A stretch of DNA of 64,000 bases. Origin: Podocnemis expansa (Eukaryota; Chordata; Testudines; Podocnemididae). The stretch spans positions 51,108,864 to 51,172,863 of the forward strand of contig ML681994.1 of the NCBI GenBank assembly GCA_007922195.1, written 5' to 3'. Shown in pieces: positions 13,006 through 25,107 of the stretch; the stretch's first letter is position 1; each line of letters starts with the position of its first letter. Both the position numbers and the translations under genes were made by a program. A model generated the notes under the pieces. It was not told where the DNA came from. It searched no databases and saw only the letters and a program-made list of their open reading frames with translations.

Positions 13006-14977
13006 TATAAGTTTAGGCAGGAGGTGAGTAGGGTTTTGTTGGTCACAGTGGTCCCTAAATCTGGGATGTATGTGCCTAAATCTGGTGTTAGAACTGTAAG
13101 TACCTTTGGACACTAGCCTGACGTGGGGGATTCCTTATTCCATTCTGTGCAGTACTCATGTGTTGGGTTATAAGTATATGTGTAATCCTTCATGTTCAGC
13201 ATAGCATTTACGCGTCTACCTCATGTCAGTGGGACTAAAGCACATTTAACTGCTGTACTGAACTGGGGTTTCAGTTCACAACTTTATGAATGGATCTTTA
13301 GAATTTAGGAACTGAATTTTGGTAGATATGGGACCAAATTTATTTTCTTTTTCATTATAGGCTATAGTTTCAGTTTTCTTCACAGAGAAACATCTATAGC
13401 CAGTAAAGGCTGAATTCTGATCTCGGTTACACCAGTGCAAACTTAGAGTAACTCCATTAAGATCAAATTTATGTAAATAAAAATGACATCCAGAATTAGC
13501 CCAGTCAGAGTTATGTGCACTTGTTTAATAATAGAATTTGTTCCCTTGCACTTACGTGACAAAAAAGCAATGGCTGAAGGTAAATAAATGAAATCAAAAA
13601 AATCAAATCAAGTTTTAATATTCCTCAATTAACAGTTAAATGGAGGAGTGGACCTACGACAGGAGGGAAATGTCTACTTTAATTACCACTAAAAGTGAAA
13701 GAATAACTTAATACAGAGGTGCTTTAAAAAAACAAAAAGCTGGCGCTTGATTTTGTGGATGGTGAACATGTACTCCATGGTTAAATCTGAAATACAAATA
13801 TTTATTGTAATTGACAGTCTGAAGTGTAAGCTCATGTTTCAGAGGTGCATTCAGGCTGAGCTGAGATCTGCATTGGAAAGCTTGAATGTTTAAGGTACAG
13901 CCAAGCATGGAAATGGCACTAAAGCAAAATTTTTGTGACCTGAGACTAATAACTAGGTAGAATAAACAAACTTTTGAAGGTTTCTAAGACTTCTAGAATA
14001 TATGACGTGTATTCATTTTGCAAGTGCACATTTTTCTATCAGGTAACTCTGTTCTTTTCCTTTGCATTTTGACAGCACTTGCCTTTTAGAAAAAAGCAAA
14101 ACAGTTTTGTGGGTCCTGTTGAAATAAATATTGTATGCCAGCACCAATACTAGAAGAGACTGTAAATGAAAAGGAAAAGAAAAGAAAAGGTATTAGGCAC
14201 CATCAGCACAAAAAGTTAAGCATTGAAATGAGGATTCATTCATAGATTTAATACCTGATCCTGCATCAACAGCCAGGTCTTGATAAAACATCAGGGTTCA
14301 ACTGAGTACATTATAAACATGACAAAGATGTGTGCCATGGACCCTGAAGTCATTGGGAACTGTGGCTACTCAACAAATGGCAGACTGGAATCCACGTAGA
14401 TGAATATGTCACATCAGACTAGTGAAACATTTTTTTGATGAGGGAGAAATTGTAAAGCTATTAAATGAACAGAAGTAATAACTTCTTTCTAATTTTCCCC
14501 ATTCACAAGTTCTCCTATACCTTAGAAAGGGGTAGAATTATTTAAGCCTCTTTCCCTTTACCTTTTTGATCACTTGGGGTGGATAATTCAGTGTGGAATC
14601 CAGCAACTCCATCCATAAAGTCACATGAAAATTCTGTCTTCTGAGAGAAACATCAGCACTAAAATTGAGAGGAAGTAATTTGGTTTAGTCAAGCTATCCA
14701 GCACCTTGAATGGCTGGGCTGTGTGAAACTCATTCATGGAAGGTACAAAAAAGAAGAATTGGAAAGTATCAGACCTAAAATATTCTATCTTTCCTTTAAT
14801 ATGTACCAGTATATGACCATAATGTGGCCATGGTAGCTGTCTCAATAAGCACTTGTGAGTATGAAAATGCCTAGAAGCTGATAAATACTTTTAGAAGCAA
14901 CATGTCTAATACCTAAGCAGATGGAGCATCTGTTCCTAAAAGTCTATAAAGAAGGGTGGACGGTTAATAAGGAGCTA
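13006..14977. other. No gene seen; contains a palindromic repeat
   Basis: AT-rich DNA with no coding signal. The only recognised item is the dispersed palindromic repeat at 13405-13500, listed separately. Confidence 0.5.
13405..13500. repeat. Dispersed palindromic repeat fragment
   Basis: Contains TCTGATCTCGGTTACACCAG and a decayed second arm. Related fragments occur near 37330-37400 (GCTGGTGTAAATCA ... TGATTTACACCA) and 47812-47886. The layout is a short palindrome of roughly 70-100 bp. I recognise this as a widespread sauropsid-type repeat but cannot name its class with confidence. Confidence 0.45.
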
Positions 14978-15088
14978 CAGTCTGTCCTTGATTTCCTGGA
15001 ACCCGCTTTCCTGTATTTTGGAAGATTCAGATGAATCTTCTGAAGTCCGGGGCCCTGGCTGCACCACTCTGGAGGCCAGGGAAGGGGG

Positions 15089-15828
15089 CCCTAACCACCC
15101 TCCCTTCCAGCTCCTGGGAAGGGGGGGCCAGAGGCTGCTCCGCCGGCCTACCCGCCTGGCCTCACCACAGCGGGCAGAGCAGCCAGACAGCCGACCCCCA
15201 GCCAGCCGTGCCTCCTCGGAGGATGAGGGGGCCGGCGCTGAGCTGTGGCGCACAGGGTCAGGCGCTGTTTGGGCCACTTTGCCCCGCCCCCCCCATGGGC
15301 CTGCTCATGGCCAGGAGGCAGGGCCGGGGACAAAGCAGGCCAATCTGTTTGGGCACAGGGTGGGCCGCTGCAGCGCCTGACGCTGTGCGGCACAGCTCAG
15401 TGCTGGCCCCCACCTCTCCCGGGGAGGCGCAGCCGGCGGTGGGGGGGGGGCAGCTGTCTGGCGGCTGCCCCCCCCCGGGGGGGGGCCCGGGGGGCCGCGG
15501 GGCCCGCCGCCGACAGCCCCCCCGGGGGCCGGCCCCCCCCCCCGGACCCCCCNNNNNNNNNNNNNNNNNNNNNNNNNNNNNNNNNNNNNNNNNNNNNNNN
15601 NNNNNNNNNNNNNNNNNNNNNNNNNNNNNNNNNNNNNNNNNNNNNNNNNNNNCCTAACCACCCCCCTTTCCAGCTCCTGGGAAGCGTGGGGGAGCCGGGG
15701 GACAGAGGCTGCTCCGCCCACCCACGTGCCCGCCTGCCCGGCCTCACCACAGCGGGCAGAGCAGCCAGACAGCCAACACCCAGCTGGCTGCGCCTCCCCA
15801 GGGGAGCAGGGGGCCGGCGCTGAGCTGA
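15089..15828. repeat. Direct and inverted repeats around the assembly gap
   Basis: A block starting CCTAACCACCC at 15089-15245 recurs as a direct repeat at 15653-15828, just after the gap. Between them, the GGCGCTGAGCTGTGGCGCAC region (about 15206-15280) is mirrored as an inverted repeat at about 15363-15440. Long G and C runs (15440-15550) lead into the Ns. The gap therefore sits in a hairpin-prone, repeat-expanded region and its true length is unknown. Confidence 0.7.
15553..15652. other. Assembly gap (100 N)
   Basis: Exactly 100 Ns, the conventional placeholder for a gap of unknown size. It follows a tract of almost pure C and G. Confidence 0.95.
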
Positions 15829-15915
15829 GGGGGAGGAGGCTTTCAATTTCCTGGACATTCGGGAAATCCGGATGTCTCCTCCCCCACTTTGGCCTGGAAA
15901 ATTGAGGACCAACTG

Positions 15916-17489
15916 TAATTGGTGATCCACCAAGAAAGGGAAAGCACAAGGACTGTAAAAGCAGAGAGCATTGCGGGGGGGGGGAGCAAATTACATAAAT
16001 GGATAGTGAAACCTTTTAATGGCTCCCCTCTCTCTTTCATCATTAGATTGTGTTAGCTATTTGAAGGAAAGAGTTCCCTATTAAAAACAGAGCAGCAAGG
16101 TATAATGTTGGAAGAAAAACCACATAGAAGTAATCATGGTGAATAATTCTGGCTGTTGGATTTCATTAAATGAAATTAACTTTACAGTCACAATAAAATG
16201 CAAAATAGTAAGGTTATATTCATTTCTGTGAAAAATCCAGCTGTTTCAAGTTTACAGAGGATAAACTCAAGGTGCAACCATTAAAAAATGACTGAAACTA
16301 TGCTATACAGCCCTAAAGTTCAAGTACAATGAGCCATGAAAAAGAAAGAAAAATATGCATATAAGGGCAAGTTGTAATTATATTACAGTTACATCAGCTT
16401 TTTGAATCTGTAAGTGCATGCACACATGTACAGAATAGATGCACTCTCTAAGGCAGGAGGAAATTTCTAGGTCATATTCCTTTAGCACTATGGAATGTGA
16501 CATACTAGTTAACTATTCTCCTTATACTGTTAGCTTGCTGTTCTCTTTACCCCTGTTACCTTCTCTTGTGCTTACTGTAATGATTGCAAGGAGAATTCTG
16601 CCAACACTTATATCCTTCCAGCCTCCACAGTTGCAATCTCTTATGTGAATGTCTTTTTAATTACAAGGCGTTTCAGAGCTATCTCCTCACAGAGCATTGT
16701 CTTCAGCATATTTTTGGAATTCCTAATAAAGCATCACCCTCAAAGGCTTAGACATCTAAATTGAGACAGTGGTTTTTGGATCCCACCAACACCATTGTGC
16801 TGTTCTGTGCTGTTCAAAATAAAATAGCATTGCTAGAACATTGCTCTCTTAATACCTAAACTGTTGCATGGCTGCTTTGGTGCTATTTTGCATATTTATC
16901 AAATCATTATTAATATTAAGTAGCCTGATATGTATACCGATAACAATTTGTTTTGAGTGATTTCTTTCCTTTTGGAACAATGTTTCTTCTTTCAATTTGA
17001 AAAAGCCTACAAATTATTTGTTCACCAGCTAAAGAGCTCTCATGTATAACCACTCTGATCTCTGCACCTATAAAAGTGAATAAATTAATCAAGCTCATAA
17101 CTTCGTTTGATTGATTTGTAGCTCTGCTGGCATTACCAGCAAGGCATTTCCTGGTAACAGAGCTTTGCATCTCTGCAGGAATATGAAATTACTTTTAATA
17201 CATACGAACAAGCTGACAATGCATTGTGATGATATTACACAGCTATGGAGTGACTATTCTGTCATTAACTATAACCTTTCAAAGCTGCTGCATTAACCCG
17301 TAATACTTTTCAGCACTGCCTTTTGTTCTTTCTGCTGGTTTATGAATGTCCTTTTTCTAGATAAATGCCATTTGAAAACAGAAACAATACAATTGAATTT
17401 GGTTTTATGTACTAGTAGCAACTTTCCTTTATTACAACCCAGCGTCTTAAAGAATTTTATGATAACCAGTTAGACACTACTAGTGTACT
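15916..17489. other. Gene-free block, possibly conserved non-coding
   Basis: No transposon or coding signal is recognised. The part at 16840-17330 lacks recognisable repeats and is rich in ATTA-type homeodomain core motifs, a look common in conserved developmental enhancers. That is an impression only; it needs an alignment. Confidence 0.4.
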
Positions 17490-18868
17490 GATGGGAAAGG
17501 GAAAAAGGAGGACCCGGGGAACTACAGACCAATCAACAACACTTCAATCCCTGGAAAAATCATGGAGCAAGTCTACAAAGAATCCATTCTGAAACACTTG
17601 GAGGAAAACAGGGTGATCAGGAACAGTCAGCATGGATTCATTGAGGGCAAATTGTGCCTGACCAACCTGATTGCCTTCTATGATGAGATGACGGGATATG
17701 TGGATGCAGGAATAGCCATTAACGTGATATACCTTGACATCAGCAAAGCTTTTGGCAGTTTCCAACAGCATTCTTGTCAGCAAGTTAAGAAAGTATGGTT
17801 TGGATGAATGGACCATGAGATGGATAGAAAGCTGGCTAGATCATTGGGCTCGGCTACTAGATCAATGGCTCAGTGTCTAGCTGGCAACCAGTAACAAGCA
17901 AAGTACCCTGGAGTCAGGCCTGGAGCCAATTTTGTTCAACATCTTCATTAAAGATCTGGATGATGGGATAGATTTCTTGCTCAGTAAGTTTGCAAATAAC
18001 ACCAAACTGGGGCGGGGGTGGGGGGAAGGAATGGTACAGGGTAGGGATGGGATTCAGGGAGACCTAGACAAATTGGAGCATTGAGCTAAACAAAATCTCA
18101 TGAGGTTCAACAAGGGTGAGTGCAAAGTCCTGCATTTAGGATGGAAAAATCCCATGTACTGCTACGGTCTGGGGACTGACCAGCTAAGTAGCAGCAGTCG
18201 AGAAAAGGACCTGGAGCTCACTGTGGACGGAAAGCTGGATATGAGTCAACAGTGCACCCTTGTTGCCAAAAAGGCCAAAAGCAAATTGGGCTGCATCAAT
18301 AGGAGCATTACCAGTAGAGCAAGGGATGTGATTATTCCCCTCTATTCAGCACTGGTAAGGCTGCATCTAGAATACTCTGTCCATTTTTGGGCTGTCCACT
18401 ACAGAAAGGATTTGGACAAATTAGAGTCCAGTGGAGGGCAACAAAAATAATTAGAGGGCTGGGCACATGACTTGTGATGAGAGACTGAAGGAACTTGGCT
18501 TAATTAGTCTGCAGAAGAGAAGACTGAGGGGGTATCTGATAACTCCCTTCAACTACTTAAAGGAGTGCTTCAGAGGAGTGAGAGGTAGGCTATTCTCACT
18601 GGTTACAGGACAGTACAAGGAGCAATGATTTCAAGCTGTAGCTGGGGAAGTCTAAGTTGTATATTAGGAAAAATTTCCTCAATAGGAGGGTGGAGAAACA
18701 CTGGAATGGGTTGCCTAGGGAGGTGGTGGGCTCTCCATCTTTAGTAAAATTTAAGGCCTGGTTTTGACAAAACTCTGGCTGTGACGATTTAGTGGGAGTT
18801 GGCTTTATTTTAGCAAGAGGTTGGTCTAGATGACCTCATGAGGTCCCTTCCAGGTCTAATATTCTATG
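17490..18868 (+). mobile_element. 5'-truncated CR1 LINE, relatively well preserved
   Basis: Starts within the reverse transcriptase ([13 protein letters not shown]) and runs through the 3' UTR to ATTCTATG at 18861-18868, the octamer typical of CR1 3' ends. At 1.38 kb it has lost the endonuclease and the start of ORF2. It is younger than the CR1-like piece at 1.7 kb, since long stretches remain readable. The neighbouring MITE begins 162 bp downstream. Confidence 0.85.
17500..18450 (+). pseudogene. CR1 ORF2 reverse transcriptase remnant
   Basis: Recognisable blocks in order are [47 protein letters not shown], then after frameshifts PILFNIFIKDLDDGI, and a C-terminal stretch (18100-18450) with the QCTLVAKKAKSKLGCI and IIPLYSALVRLHLEYSV blocks. 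These are the fingers, palm and thumb of a CR1 reverse transcriptase. The catalytic box, FADD in active CR1, reads FANN at 17989-18000, and at least one frameshift separates the halves, so it is dead. Both changed Asp codons fit G-to-A transitions (GAT/GAC to AAT/AAC). Confidence 0.85.
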
Positions 18869-19030
18869 TAGAACACAGCCTTCCAAATCTGGTCTTTCAT
18901 ATTGTGATGGAGTTGCTCCACTGACTGCCCAGCAGCACCTCCTTCTGACCCATCTGAGGAATTAGCCCTCTCACCTAGTCTGCCACTTACTTCTGTAGTT
19001 ACTCGGCCCATCTTTCCATTTACTCACTCT

Positions 19031-19929
19031 GGCTATGTCCACTATGGGCTTAGGTCAAATGAAAGCCCTTTAAGTTGACTTAAGTTAAGCCCCGTCTATA
19101 TTTGGAAATTATTAACTTGATTTAAGCAATTGCTTAGGTTGACTTAAAGCTGGGCTTAAAGCTGGCTCCTAGCCCCAGCAGCCTGCAGAGAGGGGCTGAG
19201 AGCCACATCAGGCTCTCAGCCCCTCTCTGCCATCTGTGGGGGCTGACAGCTCACTTCTGTCCTGGGACAGAGGGAGCTGACTTGTCCCCTGGATGCTTGC
19301 AAGCAGCCAGGGGAGATGCCAGCTCCCCACACCCCTGGCTGCAGAGAGAGGCTCGGAGCCAGGTTGGGCTCCTACTCCCTTTCTGGCCCTGCTACCTGCA
19401 GATATGGTCTGGGGAGGTGCCATCACACTCACAGCCCTTCTCCACAGGTAGCAGGGCTGGCAAAGAAGGGCTAGGAGCCTGATCTTGCTTCCACCCCCTT
19501 CTCATGGGCAGTGGGTCTTGGAGCCAGGTCCTGCGGGTAGTCACATGTGGGCCAGGGTCAAATTTGGCCCCAAGTCACTTGTCACTGCTGGCAGGAGCTG
19601 GCTCCAAGTCCCTGCCACTGGTGGAAGGGGGTGGGAGCAAGATCAGGCCTTTGCCCACCCAGCTGCTGGCAGAGAGGAGTTAGGAGCTGAACCCAGCTCC
19701 TTACCAGAGTGCAGAAGCCGGATTGGGCCCCCCCACCCCGATTGGCCTCTGGAGCCGATTGGGCTCAGGCTACCCAGTTGGGGCCAGGGGCGGGGTAGGA
19801 GGAGGGGCACCCTGGGGATGTGTGCTCCCTGTCCACAGCAGACATACCCTGCAGTCGACTTAACAAGGTTGACTTAAAGTCAGCCTTGTTAAATTTACTT
19901 CCAGGGCACCCCCCAGTGTAGACATAGCC
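19031..19929. mobile_element. Harbinger-like MITE with GC-rich core
   Basis: GGCTATGTCCACTATGG at the left and, inverted, GGCTATGTCTACACTGG at the right, flanked by matching TCT (19028-19030, 19930-19932). Subterminal parts contain TTAAGTTGACTTAA-type palindromes (the GTCGAC variety); the core is a GC-rich imperfect tandem repeat around GGGCTRGGAGCC-like units. The same ends and palindromes occur in the element at 41839-44146. Frames in the core show no domain. Confidence 0.7.
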
Positions 19930-21199
19930 TCTGTGGCCTCTCATGCATCTGGAGCTGCAGTGCTTTTCTCTTCAAGGATGAGCTTTCTGGTCAAGTCATG
20001 TTAAAGTTCTCCTTACTTCAGGTGTATCTTCAAAGTCTGCTTCCCGACATTCCCAAAGGGGCTATCCTTAGTGGGGCACTCCACCAGTGATTTTTAAGGG
20101 AACCCAGACCTGCCCTTTATACAGGGTTTCAGTCCAGCAACCCTCAACCCAGCAGCTTTAGTCTATCACTCTCCTATCTGTTACTGCTCCTCCCCTGAAT
20201 TGCTTCCTACTTTGTTGTGACAACTTCCTGCTCTTCCTCCCTTGTTTTAAGCAATATAACTACAGGTGTCCTCCATGAAGCCTACAAACTTCCTATCTTT
20301 ATAGATCATGCCCAGCTCCTTCTGCAAATGGATTTGGTTAGAAATTAGATCTTAGTATTCCCTCAGTTTCCTTTACATGTAACTGAAGGTTAACTGGCAC
20401 AATCTACCCCTAGAGTACTTGTGTGGAGAGAACAACTCTGTCAGAAATACCCAAAGCCTTTGCTTGAATCTCTTTTGCCTCTAGGTTTTATTTTTATTGC
20501 TGATGGGCTCACACAATAAGCCATTTCTGTTCCTCTCTCAAGGAAGGTGCAAGTATATGAAGTGTGGAAAAACTGAGCAGAGAGTGTCATTTGCCCATTT
20601 ACAAAAACAACAACAATAAATCACCCAGTGAAATTAATAGACAAGTTTAATATGAATAAAAGGAAGTTCTTTCTCACATAATGCATAATTAACCAATGAC
20701 AATTATTGCCATGGGATTTTGTGATGGCCGAAAGAATAGCTGGCTTAAAAAACCAAATGCGTAAGCTCAAGAAGGATAGGTCCATTAATGTCTCCAATCC
20801 AGAAAGGTCCTGGATGTAATTATGCTCAGTGTAATCCATTGTGAGAAGCTGAGAGAGAAACACGGGGGTGTATCACTCCTACTGTCCTGTTGTACACACT
20901 CTTCCTGAAGCTCTGGTATTGGCCACTTTTGGAGACAACCCTCTGTGGCAGTTCTTATACTCTTATGTACAACTAAACACATTTATTTTTCTTAGATACT
21001 GCACCTGAATTTACAAATGTAAGCACACCTTAGTTGCAGGCATTTGAAGACTCTTAGCAATTTGACAATACAGTCAGGTATTTAGATATTTTAATTGCAA
21101 ACTAACACCATGTTTTGTGTTCAGTAGCAGTCTACATACAGCTTTGCATTTTCAGCTTGGACCTATGTGAGTGAATGTTGGTTAGAACACTAATGTTTT
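19930..21199. other. No gene; possibly older sequence split by the MITE
   Basis: Continues from 18869-19030 in composition, so the MITE at 19031-19929 seems to have landed in one pre-existing block. I considered an antisense LTR for this block but see no boundary to support it. Confidence 0.35.
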
Positions 21200-21593
21200 T
21201 GTGCTCCCCACAGCAACGCTGCCCCCCACACCGATGCCTTTGGTGCAGACCCACAATGGGAGCGCAGAATCTGGCCTCCGCTCTGGGCCGGCTCACCCCA
21301 CCCCCAGGACAGGGAACAGCCATCTCAAGGGCAGAGTGGGCCAGTCCACCGGCCGGGCTCCACTCTCCCACCCCTCCCCTAGGCCAGCCATTCCACCCTA
21401 AGGGCAGGGAGGGCCAGCCCGGAGGCGGGGTGAGAGAGCGCAGTCTGACCCATGGGCTGACCCACTCCACCAAAGGGGGCAGAGTGGCTGGCTCAGGGGA
21501 CAGGCAGGAGCGCGGGGTCCGTCTTCCCTGTGCCCCTACGCTTTGGGCGCCCCGAGCCACTGACACACTGGCTCGTCCCTAGAGCTGGCCCTG
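21200..21593 (-). mobile_element. GC-rich short element ending CAGGGCCAGCTCTAGG
   Basis: On the minus strand this starts CAGGGCCAGCTCTAGG (ending at 21593) and continues GC-rich into GGGGCGCCCAAAGCG. Similar starts, CAGGGCC- or CAGGGCTAGC-, occur at 31190 and 52188, and a fragment lies near 48516. This suggests a dispersed family of short DNA elements. The opposite end and target duplication are not defined. The overlapping 144- and 135-codon antisense frames are chance products of high GC. Confidence 0.35.
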
Positions 21594-21870
21594 TTTATTC
21601 CCCTACTGCTCAAATATGTCAAAGGATCTTTGACATCTATCTGGATGGGCATCAGAAATACATAGGCAGAACTTCAGCTTAAAGTCACATCTAAATGACA
21701 GTGCTTCTAACATTGCAGTTCTCTACCTTTCCAGTAGCTTGCTGTGGGACCCACTCTGCGGATAAAGCTTGAAGAGATGCCCTTTGATCAGACACAAGTG
21801 CTGATAACTAAACCAAAAATGACGCTTGGCTACAGTGTACTGTATCATTGTTTCCTTTATAAATCATGTT
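21594..21870. other. Short unassigned spacer
   Basis: Nothing recognised. Confidence 0.4.
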
Positions 21871-22085
21871 CCAAATTGGTAGCCATGTTAGTCTAGTCTA
21901 GCAAAACAAATGAGTCTAGTGGCACTTTTAAAGACTAACAAATTTATTGCTATAGCTTTCATGGGAGAGAATCCACCTTTATTCTGTAAGTTCCCCCCAT
22001 GTGATGAAGTGGGATTCTCTCCCATGAAAGCTAATGCGATAAATAAATTTGTTAGTCTTTAAAAGTACCACCGGATTCCTTGTTT
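21871..22085 (+). mobile_element. PLE tail with inverted 5' copy (hairpin)
   Basis: The right half is the PLE 3' tail in forward direction (TTCTGTAAGTTCCCCC ... TTTGTTAGTCTTTAAAAG ... GGATTCCTTG). The left half (21871 to about 21975) is the same tail reversed, with arms of about 42 bp meeting near the GGATTCTCTCCCATGAAAGC block. The tail is tied to PLE by the coding copy at 35537-36600. Confidence 0.7.
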
Positions 22086-23102
22086 AAGTATCTTGACATT
22101 CATATAGAAAAGACAAAACTTTTTTCCTCACTATTGACTTTAGGGTCACAGTACCATTTATAACAAAGGAATGAGCCTAGAATTTAGAGTAACTGATATT
22201 CTGTGGGGAGCAATTTATACTTTTAGTTCATTAGTGGTCTGTTAACACACTATTATCATTTACTTTGCTGTTTGTTATAAATAGTATAAAAATAGGCTCA
22301 TTAATACATTTTATTGTGCTAAGGTTAATTATTATTAGGAAGGCTCTTTTTTTCCCCTTTCCATGAGACCAATCATCAAAAAAGAGGGAAAGTGTTTTCC
22401 CAGGCAATCAGTTTTATTATTCTCAAATACATTAACTAAAAGTAGCACTTGCTGAAACATGCTGTGACACTGATTACAATATAGCAAGGTTTGGGGGAAC
22501 CCTGGGAATGATGGCCATATATACAAGAGTGGAAGTTAGATATATTGAGAATCCCAGAATGGAAAGATAAGCAAGGAAAACCAAAACCTGTATTCCAAGA
22601 AAACATTTGATAGCCCCATATAATGGCGATGCCAGGAAACACCCACCACATAACTAAAAACCAAAAGCCCTTCATTGCTTGGTGGTTAATTGCTGGTTCT
22701 GTGTTTGATTTTTAATTTTCTGAAGCAATGTTTTGAAAACTAGTCAATTCTGAAGTGAATGTCACATAGTCACTTCCACATGTCTTTGAGGAGATTTCTG
22801 CTGTCTCTTGAGGAATATAATGGGAAGCCAGACAGAGTGGTGTTGGGGTGATTCTAGGCAGAAAATTCAAGCATGAAACAGAAAGAAGACACAACAGCTT
22901 TAAAGACAATAATGTTTTCTTGTTCTAATAAACTTCTATGTCCAGTGTTAAAATAAATTGACTTTTTTTGTGGTTCTTTGCCATTGTTAGAGAAAAATGG
23001 TTTCTGTGGTGGTGTGGCTAGGGAAGAAAAAGGTTTTCTTATCCCTGGAAGGCAGAGCTAAGACAAGACCAGAAGAAGGAAATTTCACTTTGTATTATGT
23101 TT
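22086..23102. other. No gene seen
   Basis: AT-rich sequence with no recognisable feature; short frames on the minus strand at 22335-22909 lack domains. Confidence 0.5.
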
Positions 23103-23449
23103 AGAGCTGGTCAAAAAAATTCCACCAAAACTGTGTTTTGATGGAAAATTAGGCTTTCTAGAAACTAAAATTTTGGCTAGCAGCACCTGCTTTTTGACAA
23201 AACTTTTGACTTTGGGGGAAAAAAAAGTCAAAATTGTTTAAGGAAACAAGACAATTTCCTCACAATAGTTTTGGAAATATAAAAAATAAAATATTTTCAA
23301 CTGAAATATTTTCAGCCGTGGGTTTTTTTGACCAAAAAAAAAAAAAAACAACCTTGAGAATTTCAGCAGAAAAATTCAAAATAAAAAGCTTTCTTCATAT
23401 TTGTCAAAATTTTCCACAGGGGAAAAAAATCAATTTTCTGAGCAGCTCT
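23103..23449. mobile_element. MITE with AGAGCTGGTCA ends
   Basis: Left end AGAGCTGGTCAAAAA; the inverted right end reads AGAGCTGCTCAGAAAA. The interior is full of A/T-rich TTTTGAC/GTCAAAA alternations. This looks like a common sauropsid short DNA element with AGAGCTGGTCAAAA ends; a related fragment may lie near 26642. No clear duplication is visible, so its superfamily is left open. Confidence 0.5.
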
Positions 23450-25107
23450 GATTACTTCCTAACAACTATAACACATTCAGAAAAAGCTTCCTGAAATAGC
23501 TCACACACTCTAATACTACTTCTTCCCCTTTTTCTGTCTAGGTCTCCATTAAAGGTGTAAAGCAGCTGTTTGCTGCTCAGTGCTAGTTAGGGACTTAACT
23601 TTATTTCCCGGCCCCAGTTATGTGACATGGGACAAGAATACAACATTTCCTTGTTGAGTGACAGGGCACAGTATCTGCTGATTCTGGTGTGGAGGGAGGG
23701 CTTGTCACAGAAACCATCAGTGGGCATGCCAAAAGCAAAAATATATCTGGGGCTGAGTCAAAGGAGGAGCCAAAAAGCAGCTCTAGACAAGTTTGTTGGT
23801 GCAGTACAATGGGCAGGGGGTGTAAAATAATCCAGTGGGAAGCACCATCTCCTGATACATTGAAATCTGGGAGTTCACTTTGTGACAGGGAAGACAGAAA
23901 CCATATGTCAGGAAGTAGGACTCTTTCTGTAGTTTGGAAAGCAAAGCTGATGTGGGCAGTATAAATAGGGTTACCTGTTTCAAGTTCCCAAATAGATGAC
24001 AGTACTGTGGGGAGGGAAAAGGAGAGGAGGAGAAGGAATGGGGGGTATACAGTTGGAGAGTGCTAGAACAGCTATTTGGAGGGTGCTGGAAGGGTGGTGT
24101 ACTGGGAGGGGATTTTGTGGGCATGCTGGAGCTGGTATTTGGGGTGCTAGAGGGAGTATCTGTGGCTTACACTTGATGTGGGGGACAGTATTTTGCTCCA
24201 TCATTGGTAAGATGGCTGGCATGGGTATAGGACCCAGTGACAACCCATCACTCATCATTTTTCTAAGGGTCTCTCCTAAGGGCAAGGAGCTGAAGCCCAG
24301 CCCTGGCTCTGCCCCTTGTCCTGGCCCTGTAACACCTCCCAGCTGGACTCTACAGCCACGTGGTGGGGCAGGCAGCCCAGCTAAGAGTTGTTTGACATTT
24401 TTTCTTACCTAGTTGGCAGGTCAGGTCTGGGCAGAGTTGGGGTGGGTTGGATCCAGTAGCTATGGATGTGGAAGAGGGACCAGTTTGGATGCAGAGACAG
24501 CAGCTTTTTCTGAACCAAAACATCATGAGCAGAAAAAACCTGTGTATCTTATTTTCAAACATCCACACATGGAGGGCAGAAAATAAAAAAAAAAAAGGAC
24601 ATGTCTGGGGAAACCCAGATGTACAATAGCCCTAAGCATAGAACACTGAGGCTAGGGAAAAACTCGCAGTAGTACCCAGTCAAAGGAAACAAAGAAAACT
24701 AGTCCACTCAGTGATGCCCATCAGGTTTTGACATCTTTTAATGAATTGCATGTCCATACTTAGCAATTATTAGAACTTGCTTAATAATAGCATTCCTGAA
24801 TTCTGGAAGTGATGTTAAGTTTTCTCACTGTATAATCAAGAAAAGCATAGGTCTGAAAAGGACACAAGACCCCAGCAAACTTCACGTGGAATCCAATTTA
24901 TTTCATTCCTACAGATAATTATTTCTGTAACCAAGCATTGAAGGTTTTGGTCAATCTACCTCTCTACTTTGTGTTCTGAAACACCATTATACTGCTATTT
25001 AGTAAAATAAGCTTCACATTACCACAAGGTTGTTCAAACACTAATGAACAAAGGAATGAATTAAAAAAGCAATTACATATTTTAACCCCCTTGCTACATA
25101 TTCTGAT
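23450..25107. other. No gene seen
   Basis: Includes G/A-rich purine stretches at about 24000-24130 that create long antisense frames, and a poly-A tract near 24585. The A/T-rich part at 24720-24880 is free of recognised repeats. Confidence 0.45.

Larger units (their letters stand above)
14978..15915. mobile_element. TA-flanked GC-rich element (Tc1/mariner- or pogo-like MITE)
   Basis: The left end CAGTCTGTCCTTGATTTCC and the inverted right end CAGTTGGTCCTCAATTTTCC form a terminal inverted repeat, flanked by TA at 14976-14977 and 15916-15917. CAGT...ACTG ends with a TA duplication fit Tc1/mariner or Tigger/pogo non-autonomous elements. The interior is extremely GC-rich, contains direct and inverted repeats, and holds an assembly gap. 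The frames of 80-214 codons here run through low-complexity Pro/Gly/Ala sequence and Ns and are not genes. Confidence 0.6.

Noticed and set aside
14988..15949. Long frames on both strands (up to 214 codons) in GC-rich DNA, some crossing Ns
   Set aside because: They overlap in several frames, are Pro/Gly/Ala-rich, include the gap, and lie inside a TA-flanked transposon. Composition explains them.
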